A DNA stretch of 12,519 bases from Roseobacter sp. (GTDB taxonomy: Bacteria; Pseudomonadota; Alphaproteobacteria; Rhodobacterales; Rhodobacteraceae), in contig JAGXHB010000281.1 of the NCBI GenBank assembly GCA_024636425.1, positions 1 through 12,519 of the forward strand, in the 5' to 3' direction. The notes below the pieces were generated by a model. The model saw only the letters and a program-made list of their open reading frames with translations, was not told the origin of the DNA and did no database searches. The translations under genes were made by a program, and so were the position numbers. Every line of letters starts with the position of its first letter. Position 1 is the stretch's first letter. Of this stretch, positions 1 to 5,404 are shown piece after piece.

Positions 1-667
1 GCTTTCGAGCCGCTGGTTTCTTTGCTGGTGTAGCCTTTGCCGCCCCAGCTTTAGCAGGAGCCTTGGCCGGTGCCTTTTTGGCAGGAGCCTTCTTGGCCGG
101 CGCAGTCTTCGGTGCCGCAGTCTTCGGTGCGGCAGTCTTCGGTGCTACATTCTTGGCGGATGCCTTCTTGGTTGGCGCGGCCTTGGCCGGTGCCTTCTCG
201 ATCGCGGGTGTCTGCGTGTCGGACTCTGCTGCCGTCATCTTGGCCTCTTGCGCATCGGCATAGGCAACCGCCTCGCTTGCTTCGCGCTGTTTACGCTCGG
301 CCGCAGCGCGGGCGGTGGAGGCCTGGATCTTCTTCACATCCTCGGCCCGCTTCGCGGCCTGTTTGCCGGTCGCGCTGTCAGGGTCGATATCGGTCAGCGA
401 CTTGGCCGCGGATTTCACCCCGTCCATGGCAGACCCCAAGGGATTGCTTGCCGCCCGCATCGACTTGTTCAACCCGGACGAGATTTCGCGCATGCCGCTC
501 TCATCTGCTGCATCGTTCATCGCATTGCTGAATTCGCGCGCCATGCCCTTGGCCTTGCCCACGAACTGCCCGACCTTGCGAAACAGCATCGGCAAATCCT
601 TGGGGCCCACCACGATCAGCGCGACGATCCCAATGATCAGTAGTTCGGACCACCCCAGATCAAACAT
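1..667 (-). CDS. tatB: Sec-independent translocase subunit TatB (C-terminus cut by window edge)
   Basis: TatB binds twin-arginine signal peptides together with TatC in the inner membrane, so that folded proteins can be exported. The visible 222 residues start MFDLGWSELLIIGIVALIVVG: one membrane segment (about residues 4-20) with the conserved Glu8, then the Gly21-Pro22 hinge and an amphipathic helix (about 25-60). After about residue 100 the chain becomes a charged linker, and from about residue 160 an Ala/Pro/Lys tail with APKTA and PAKKA repeats, like histone H1 tails. It is longer than E. coli TatB (171 aa), and no stop is reached before base 2. The ATG lies 6 nt after the tatA stop with no clear Shine-Dalgarno, which suggests coupling to tatA translation. 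tatC is expected to the left of the window. Identity is confident from the N-terminus and position; the tail carries no identity signal of its own. Confidence 0.95.
   Translation of the reverse strand, partial: MFDLGWSELLIIGIVALIVVGPKDLPMLFRKVGQFVGKAKGMAREFSNAMNDAADESGMREISSGLNKSMRAASNPLGSAMDGVKSAAKSLTDIDPDSATGKQAAKRAEDVKKIQASTARAAAERKQREASEAVAYADAQEAKMTAAESDTQTPAIEKAPAKAAPTKKASAKNVAPKTAAPKTAAPKTAPAKKAPAKKAPAKAPAKAGAAKATPAKKPAARK
105..149. repeat. Three tandem 15-bp repeats inside tatB
   Basis: Three consecutive units share the 11-mer GTCTTCGGTGC (at 105, 120 and 135) and differ in the last four bases (cgca, ggca, taca). Read in frame on the minus strand they encode tandem Ala-Pro-Lys-Thr-Ala-type pentapeptides in the TatB tail. 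The period is a multiple of three, so slippage would change tail length without breaking the frame. Confidence 0.85.
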
Positions 668-673
668 AAAAGG

Positions 674-913
674 TTACACCCGGTCCTTGTCAGTTTTCAC
701 ATCCGTCACGACTGCGCTGTCGTCGGACAGTTCCGCCGTCTCTTCGGTTTTTGGGTTCTTGGTATCATCGTCGCCTTCGCTGATACCCTTCTTGAAGCTG
801 GTGATGCCCTTGCCGACTTCACCCATGAGGCTTGAAATCTTGCCGCGTCCGAACAGAACCAGCACAACGACGGCGATCAGCAGAAGGCCCGGAAGGCCGA
901 TATTGTTCAACAT
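674..913 (-). CDS. tatA: Sec-independent translocase subunit TatA
   Basis: TatA oligomerises in the inner membrane when TatBC has bound a twin-arginine substrate and forms the passage for folded proteins. The 79-residue product has a short N-terminal membrane helix (MLNNIGLPGLLLIAVVVLVL), the Phe21-Gly22 hinge, an amphipathic helix (GRGKISSLMGEVGKGITSFKK begins at residue 22) and an acidic, disordered tail. Length is normal for the family. I chose ATG 913 because GGAG (923-920) sits 6 nt upstream and family members begin at this Met; a GTG at 925 in the same frame lies inside that ribosome-binding site. tatB follows after 6 nt, forming a tatAB unit. In alphaproteobacteria I know this cluster as scpA-scpB-tatABC, but here a divergent regulator lies upstream instead of scpB. 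Confidence 0.96.
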   Translation of the reverse strand: MLNNIGLPGLLLIAVVVLVLFGRGKISSLMGEVGKGITSFKKGISEGDDDTKNPKTEETAELSDDSAVVTDVKTDKDRV

Positions 914-931
914 AAGTCTCTCCACATTTGA

Positions 932-962
932 ACCATAAGGAACGCGGGAGGGCCGCGTTCAA
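932..962 (-). promoter_or_regulatory. Candidate tatA promoter with palindrome in a 19-bp spacer
   Basis: On the minus strand, TTGAAC (962-957) and TATGGT (937-932) each match the sigma-70 consensus at 4 of 6 positions and are separated by 19 bp. A perfect inverted repeat, GAACGCGG-N5-CCGCGTTC (940-960), fills the spacer. Transcription would begin near 925, just ahead of the tatA ribosome-binding site. The geometry resembles MerR-type promoters, but the -35/-10 matches are modest and the assignment is inference. Neither side of the hairpin is followed by a T-run, so it is not an intrinsic terminator. Confidence 0.3.
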
Positions 963-1061
963 GTCCTGACCTGTCTAAGCAGGCCTGCCTGCGGCTTGAA
1001 GGGACAAAGCGGTAAAAAACGTACACTGTCGTGCCGATTTCAGTCTGGCTCAGGCATGCGT

Positions 1062-1109
1062 GGCAACTCCTGACAGTTTTTTGGCAGTTGTCTTGTGCTC
1101 GCGTGCAAT
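1062..1109 (+). promoter_or_regulatory. Candidate promoter and operator of the WYL regulator
   Basis: TTGGCA (1081-1086, 5 of 6 to the -35 consensus) and TGCAAT (1104-1109, 4 of 6 to the -10) are 17 bp apart. Overlapping the -35 are two related half-sites: a direct pair GACAGTT (1072-1078) and GGCAGTT (1083-1089), and an imperfect inverted pair GGCAACT (1062-1068) and AGTTGTC (1086-1092). YafY-type regulators commonly act at their own divergent intergenic regions, so autoregulation is plausible but not shown. Confidence 0.35.
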
Positions 1110-1126
1110 ATCCGCCACAAAAGCCC

Positions 1127-1810
1127 ATGCGCCGCTCTGACCGCCTTTTTGCCCTGCTCTCCCGTCTGGAGGATCATGGCCTGCACCGTGCCGGAGATCT
1201 TGCCGCCACGTTGGGCGTGTCCTTGCGCACGCTTTACCGTGATATTGGTCGGCTACAGGCTGCTGGCGTGCCGGTCAGTGGCACTCGCGGCGCAGGATAC
1301 CGGCTGGCGCAGGCCACCTCCCTGCCGCCTCTGACGCTGACAGACCCCGAGATCGAAGCTCTCCAGCTTGCCCTTGCGGTTGTCCTTGAAACCACCGACC
1401 CTGACCTCAAGGCGGCGGCAACCAGCCTCGCGGCCAAGATTGACGCAGCGCTCCCGCAAGAGGCGGAAACACAGCAGACCGACTGGCAGCGACTTCAACA
1501 CCCCTTTGCGAATGCGGCGCGCGGGATGGCGCACCTGCCGGTGATCCGCGCCGCGATCCGCGCGCGTCAAAAGCTCAAGATCCTGTACAACGGCGACACC
1601 GGAAGGGACGCAATCCTCAGGTCTCTGACCTTGCACCCGATTGCCCTGACGCATCACGCCCGCAGCTGGACCGTTTCAGGCTGGGACGCAACAGCACGGC
1701 AAAACACGGACCTGCGCCTTGATCTGATCGAAAGCGCCGATGCCCTGCCTGAACTGTTCAATCCCGACGCCCTGCTTCCAAATGGAAAAAAATCCTCGCC
1801 GAAGGCATAA
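1127..1810 (+). CDS. YafY-type HTH/WYL-domain transcriptional regulator
   Basis: This is a predicted DNA-binding regulator of 227 residues. Residues 1-60 form an HTH_11/DeoR-like winged helix (MRRSDRLFALLSRL at the start, then a recognition helix around SLRTLYRDIGRLQAAGVPV and the wing GTRGAGYRL), the standard opening of YafY proteins. A helical linker follows, and residues about 140-205 are a WYL sensor domain. The name-giving Trp-Tyr-Leu is here Trp-Thr-Val (181-183, RSWTVSGWD). The ligand is unknown; WYL domains are thought to bind small molecules or nucleic acids. The frame is open upstream to 1031, but ATG 1127 gives the N-terminus normal for the family. The ribosome-binding site is weak. 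It is divergent from tatA and convergent with the ABC ATPase gene, 43 nt away with no obvious terminator. Its target is probably itself or an adjacent gene, which is inference. Confidence 0.88.
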   Translation: MRRSDRLFALLSRLEDHGLHRAGDLAATLGVSLRTLYRDIGRLQAAGVPVSGTRGAGYRLAQATSLPPLTLTDPEIEALQLALAVVLETTDPDLKAAATSLAAKIDAALPQEAETQQTDWQRLQHPFANAARGMAHLPVIRAAIRARQKLKILYNGDTGRDAILRSLTLHPIALTHHARSWTVSGWDATARQNTDLRLDLIESADALPELFNPDALLPNGKKSSPKA

Positions 1811-1853
1811 AATCTCTTTTGGAGCCCGCTTTCAACACGGCCGAGGATATGCG

Positions 1854-2945
1854 TCAGATGTCGCCTGTCGGAAAGACAAAGCATTTGTCGCGCCGGATCG
1901 TCAGCCACATCACGGCACCGGGCTGCGGCAGGAACACATTGGGCACCGTGGCGCGCAGGGTGCTGTTGTCATGGTCCATCACAAACTCGACAAGGCTTTC
2001 GTTGCCCATGAAACGCGCTCGGGCCACCACTGCCCGTGCGGGCGTGCCGTCGGTCGCGGTGGGCAGCGGCCCTTTTCCTGCGCGGTCAAAGTCGATGCGC
2101 ACATGCTGGGGCCGGAACACGATATCGACCTTGGTCCCATCGGGCACACCAGGCGCCAGAAACCGCCCGAAAGCGGTGTGAGCCAACGCACCCTCCACCT
2201 CGGCGTGCAGCACGTTCGCATCTGAAAAGAACGCCACCGCCGCGCGGTCGATGGGCCGGGTGTAGACGTTGTAGGGCGCGCCTTGCTGCACGATCTTGCC
2301 GTCACGCATCAGGGCGATTTCATCGGCCATGCGCATCGCTTCTTCAGGTTCGTGGGTCACCAGCAGGACGGCGGTGCCCTCTTCCTTGAGGATGCCCAGC
2401 GTTTCATCCCGGATGTCGTCGCGCAGCCGGTTGTCCAGGCCCGAGAACGGCTCGTCCATCAGCATGATCTTGGGGCGCGGTGCCAATGCACGGGCAAGGG
2501 CAACCCGTTGCTGTTCACCCCCCGACAACTGATGCGGATAGCCGTCGATAAAGCGCAGCAGATCGACGCGTTCCAGCAGTTCCTCGATGCGCGCCCGCCG
2601 CTCGGGTTTGGTGCCGGTCCTGAGACCGAAGCCCACGTTATCCGCCACGCTCAGATGTGGAAACAAGGCGAAATCCTGAAACATCAGCCCGATCTCGCGC
2701 CGCTCTGGCGGGACACGAAAGTTTGTGTCGCAAATCAGGTTGCCATCGACATGGATGGTGCCGCTGTCTTGCATTTCAACGCCCGCGATCATGCGCAGGG
2801 TCGTCGATTTGCCGCACCCCGACGGCCCCAGCAGACAGGTCACCTGCCCCGGCAGGATCTGCAGGCTCACATCATCCACCACCGCGCGGCCACCATAGCT
2901 GCGCTTGAGATGTTTGATTTCAAGCCGGGGGGTCGCTTGGGTCAT
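1854..2945 (-). CDS. FbpC/PotA-type ABC transporter ATP-binding protein
   Basis: This 363-residue ATPase is of the class that drives import of iron(III), spermidine/putrescine or similar solutes. Visible motifs in order: Walker A GPSGCGKST (40-48), Q-loop Gln90 in LMFQDFALFPHLSV, signature LSGGEQQ (140-146), Walker B IMLMDE (160-165, catalytic Glu165), D-loop SGLD (168-171) and H-loop His198. After about residue 240 comes a TOBE-like C-terminal domain (VDIVFRPQHVRI), the regulatory module typical of this class. The length is normal. It lies 44 nt downstream of a sodium:solute symporter gene on the same strand and is the last gene of that unit. No permease or binding-protein gene adjoins it on either side, so its membrane partner is elsewhere or unknown. 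The start has only a weak Shine-Dalgarno. FbpC (ferric iron) resemblance seems best to me, but the substrate cannot be fixed from sequence. Confidence 0.9.
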   Translation of the reverse strand: MTQATPRLEIKHLKRSYGGRAVVDDVSLQILPGQVTCLLGPSGCGKSTTLRMIAGVEMQDSGTIHVDGNLICDTNFRVPPERREIGLMFQDFALFPHLSVADNVGFGLRTGTKPERRARIEELLERVDLLRFIDGYPHQLSGGEQQRVALARALAPRPKIMLMDEPFSGLDNRLRDDIRDETLGILKEEGTAVLLVTHEPEEAMRMADEIALMRDGKIVQQGAPYNVYTRPIDRAAVAFFSDANVLHAEVEGALAHTAFGRFLAPGVPDGTKVDIVFRPQHVRIDFDRAGKGPLPTATDGTPARAVVARARFMGNESLVEFVMDHDNSTLRATVPNVFLPQPGAVMWLTIRRDKCFVFPTGDI

Positions 2946-2957
2946 GGCAGGCTGTCT

Positions 2958-2980
2958 TATCCGATCAATTCGCTCGGATA
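2958..2980. promoter_or_regulatory. Palindrome between symporter and ABC ATPase genes
   Basis: A perfect 7-bp inverted repeat, TATCCGA-N9-TCGGATA, occupies the middle of the 44-nt gap between the symporter stop and the ATPase start. It has no T-run and so is not an intrinsic terminator. It could be an operator for an internal promoter or an mRNA stem that sets the ratio of the two products. The function is unknown. Confidence 0.4.
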
Positions 2981-2989
2981 CGACCGCTA

Positions 2990-4348
2990 TCAGCCTCTCC
3001 GCGCCCCCGCAAGCACCGCCGCGAAGCCTGCGACAAGGACGACCACACAGATCACCAGCAGCTTCTCGTAATTATGCCCTTCCGGCAGGAGCGCGGCAAA
3101 GATTGCCCAGGACCGCCCGAAATAGACCACCGCCCCCAGCAGTGCCGCACCGAATGCCGCAAAATACGCCCAGGATGCAATCTGCCGCCCCATCACCAGT
3201 CCCACGATCAGCACCGGTGTCAGGAACATAGACGCCGTACCGGACACGGCCACCGCATCAAAGAGCGTCGCATTCCCCCACAGTGTCAGAAGCGTGCCCG
3301 CGAGCATGAAGACAACCATCACAGCGCGCCCGCCGCCCAATGTGCGCGGCGCAAGCTTCAGTTCCTCGACCACCAACCGGGCCGAGGATGCGAGCGCGGA
3401 ATCAAGCGTGCTCAGCGCTGAAACCAGCAGAGAGATCATCAGCGCGCCAAAAACCCAAGGCGGGAACATACCGGCCCAGGTGCCGATCAGCTCTCCCTCA
3501 TAGGCGGCACCGACAAGGCTGGCCTGAATACCGAAGAACCCGAAACCGATGATGCACAGTGTCGAGATCCAGAAGGCGTGCAGAAACGACCGGCGAGTCG
3601 TATCTGCATCCGCGATAAAGCCGCGATCCATCATCACAGGGTCATGCGCGGGGTAGGAAAACACCTGCAACAACGCGACCACCAGCAAGACCCAGCCGTT
3701 ATAGGCCCCCGATGTTCCGGGCGCAGTCACGACAGCGCCCAGATCGAAATCGGGGCTGGCGACCAGCGCGACAAAGGCCACACCGAACACCACGAGAAAC
3801 ACGGCCATCTGCAACACATCCGTGCGCAGCGCCGCAGACAGGCCGCCCCATGCCGAATAGGCAAGCCCCACCAAAGCGACGATGATGATTGCGGTTGTCC
3901 CGCTGCCCGCCAGAACGGCGTTGAAAATCAGCCCGACGACCAGCAGATTGGCAAAGACTTCGGACAAAAGCCGCAGGGCAATCACGAGATTATAGCACCC
4001 GTTGCCCGCCGCACCGAAGCGTGCCCCAAGCCAGTCCTGAACCGACATCGACCCGTTTTCGCGCAGGCGGCCTACGATGAACCCGCCGGTCAGGAAGGAG
4101 CCGTAATAGGCGGCATAGGCCACCGTGCCTGCGATACCGTAGTAATACCCAAGGATCGCTGCGTTCATCAAAGACCGCGCAAAGATCCATGTCGTAACCT
4201 GGCTCAGCACCAGCGTCCAAAGACCCGGTGCCTGCCCCTCAGCCGTCATACCGCCGAAAAAGCAGTCGATAGACGCGCGGCGGGGGGCGACCAGCAGGCT
4301 TGCGGCAACGATGGCACCGAAAATACCGATAAGCAGGAAGGAGTTCAT
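2990..4348 (-). CDS. Sodium:solute symporter (SSS/SLC5 family) permease
   Basis: This 452-residue polytopic inner-membrane protein is of the SSS family, which couples solute uptake to the sodium gradient. Hydrophobic segments fill nearly the whole length (I estimate 12-13), starting with residues 3-21. Family-like stretches are the TM2 region LWTLVLSQVTTWIFARSL, the loop after TM3 with DWLGARFG, and a mid-protein loop HDPVMMDRGF. The substrate (sugar, amino acid, organic acid or other) is not evident. ATG 4348 is chosen because AAGG lies 8 nt upstream and the first membrane helix begins directly after it; a GTG at 4402 would add 18 polar residues atypical for the family. It lies 123 nt downstream of an SDR gene, with a strong hairpin in the gap, and 44 nt upstream of an ABC ATPase gene, so the three may be one transcript. 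Confidence 0.88.
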   Translation of the reverse strand: MNSFLLIGIFGAIVAASLLVAPRRASIDCFFGGMTAEGQAPGLWTLVLSQVTTWIFARSLMNAAILGYYYGIAGTVAYAAYYGSFLTGGFIVGRLRENGSMSVQDWLGARFGAAGNGCYNLVIALRLLSEVFANLLVVGLIFNAVLAGSGTTAIIIVALVGLAYSAWGGLSAALRTDVLQMAVFLVVFGVAFVALVASPDFDLGAVVTAPGTSGAYNGWVLLVVALLQVFSYPAHDPVMMDRGFIADADTTRRSFLHAFWISTLCIIGFGFFGIQASLVGAAYEGELIGTWAGMFPPWVFGALMISLLVSALSTLDSALASSARLVVEELKLAPRTLGGGRAVMVVFMLAGTLLTLWGNATLFDAVAVSGTASMFLTPVLIVGLVMGRQIASWAYFAAFGAALLGAVVYFGRSWAIFAALLPEGHNYEKLLVICVVVLVAGFAAVLAGARRG

Positions 4349-4396
4349 CTGGGTGACCTTTTGAAGACATGCGTCCTCAACCGGTAGCCGAGCGAT

Positions 4397-4426
4397 CCCC
4401 ACCGCACCATTCAGAATGCGGCGGGG
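4397..4426 (-). promoter_or_regulatory. GC-rich stem-loop in the symporter leader
   Basis: CCCCACCGCA (4397-4406) and TGCGGCGGGG (4417-4426) pair over 10 bp with one G-U wobble in the minus-strand RNA and a 10-nt loop. The stem sits between the SDR stop and the symporter start. On the plus strand it is followed by TTTTT (4432-4436) after 5 nt, which would suit a terminator for plus-strand transcription, but no plus-strand gene ends here. On the minus strand it lacks a T-run. Possible roles are an attenuator, a processing site or an mRNA-stability element; this is inference. Confidence 0.45.
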
Positions 4427-4471
4427 TGTCGTTTTTGTGATCGCCCTGTCAGACGATCAGACGCTTTTGCG

Positions 4472-5251
4472 TCACATCGTGAGGTTGGTGGCGCCACCAT
4501 CGAGCAGCAGGTTTTGCCCCACGATAAAGCCCGCGTGCTGCGAGCACAGGAATGCGCAAGCCGCGCCGAACTCATGCCGTGTACCATAGCGCCCCGCAGG
4601 AATACCTGCCGCGCGCTCGGTGCGGGCTTCTTCCAGCGTGATGCCCTTTTGCTTGACCACATTGCCATCCAGCGCGTCGGCGCGGTCGGTGGCGTGGATG
4701 CCGGGCAGCAGGTTGTTGATCGTCACGCCCTTGCCCGCGACCTGCCGCGATGTGCCGGCGACATAGCCCGTCAGACCTGTCCGGGCCGAATTGCTGAGGC
4801 CCAGAACACCGATGGGTGCCCGCACCGATTGCGAGGTGATGTTGACCACGCGGCCCCAGCCCCGCTCCATCATGGTGGGCACCAGTGCCTTGATCATGGC
4901 GATGGGGGCCAGCATGTTCGCATCCAGCGCCTTGATGAAATCGTCGCGGTCCCAGTCGTGCCACATGCCGGGGGGCGGCCCGCCGGCGTTGTTCACCAGA
5001 ATGTCGATTTGCCCGCAGGCTTCCAGCACAGCCTTCTGGCCTGCTTCTGTTGCGATGTCGGCGCTGATGGTCAGCACCTCGACGCCGTATTCCTGACGGA
5101 TATGTTCTGCCGACGCCTCAAGCGCCTCTGACCCGCGCGCGTTCATCACCAGATCGACGCCCGCCTGCGCCAGTGCTTCGGCACAGCCCAGCCCCAAGCC
5201 TTTGGACGATGCGCAGACCAGTGCCCGCTTTCCCTTGATTCCCAGATCCAT
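4472..5251 (-). CDS. SDR-fold protein with atypical catalytic tetrad (3-oxoacyl-ACP reductase-like)
   Basis: This is a 259-residue Rossmann-fold protein of the short-chain dehydrogenase/reductase superfamily. The nucleotide-binding loop reads ASSKGLGLG (14-22) in place of TGxxxGxG. NNAGG (87-91) and Asn112 are as expected, and Ser140 (NITS) is present. However, the YxxxK position, 13 residues after Ser140, reads Ser153-Asn-Ser-Ala-Arg157. This matches the BKR_like_SDR_like subgroup as I recall it, defined by an imperfect cofactor motif and tetrad. The C-terminus LDGGATNLTM is SDR-like. Expected location is the cytosol. Whether it still oxidises or reduces a substrate is unclear; many databases would label it 3-oxoacyl-ACP reductase. 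The start at ATG 5251 is supported by GGAGG (5262-5258), the best ribosome-binding site in this unit. It is the first gene of the SDR-symporter-ATPase block, divergent from the Hint gene. Confidence 0.92.
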   Translation of the reverse strand: MDLGIKGKRALVCASSKGLGLGCAEALAQAGVDLVMNARGSEALEASAEHIRQEYGVEVLTISADIATEAGQKAVLEACGQIDILVNNAGGPPPGMWHDWDRDDFIKALDANMLAPIAMIKALVPTMMERGWGRVVNITSQSVRAPIGVLGLSNSARTGLTGYVAGTSRQVAGKGVTINNLLPGIHATDRADALDGNVVKQKGITLEEARTERAAGIPAGRYGTRHEFGAACAFLCSQHAGFIVGQNLLLDGGATNLTM

Positions 5252-5325
5252 TGTGTTCCTCCGTATTGATTTACGAGGATTGGTAACACCGGCACCGGGG
5301 CAGTTGCCAGCAAAACACCAAAGGG

Positions 5326-5354
5326 TTGACCCACTCGTGTCATATTCCTATCCC
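5326..5354 (+). promoter_or_regulatory. Candidate promoter of the Hint-domain gene
   Basis: TTGACC (5326-5331, 5 of 6) and TATCCC (5349-5354, 3 of 6) are 17 bp apart in the 153-nt divergent gap, about 50 nt before the start codon. The -35 is good and the -10 partial, which is common in GC-rich alphaproteobacterial promoters. Confidence 0.45.
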
Positions 5355-5404
5355 AATCTGACGAAGCCTGTTCTTGTTCAGCTTTCCCAAAGGTAATGAT
5401 TCCC

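Noticed and set aside
105..149. Tandem 15-bp repeats considered as a CRISPR or phase-variation tract
   Set aside because: There are no spacers, the unit is too short for CRISPR and the repeats are in frame within tatB. They are explained by repetitive protein sequence.
907..1128. A 73-codon minus-strand frame in the tatA/WYL gap ending at the tatA ribosome-binding site
   Set aside because: There is no ribosome-binding site or domain, it overlaps tatA's start region, and it covers the likely promoters; composition is not protein-like.
3578..4387. A 269-codon plus-strand frame opposite the symporter
   Set aside because: It is rich in His, Gln, Arg and Asp as the complement of a hydrophobic membrane protein; the symporter on the other strand is clear.
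4460..4473. GACGC-TTTT-GCGTC hairpin overlapping the SDR stop codon, considered as a terminator
   Set aside because: The stem is only 5 bp and in the minus-strand RNA it is not followed by a T-run, so it is too weak to support.
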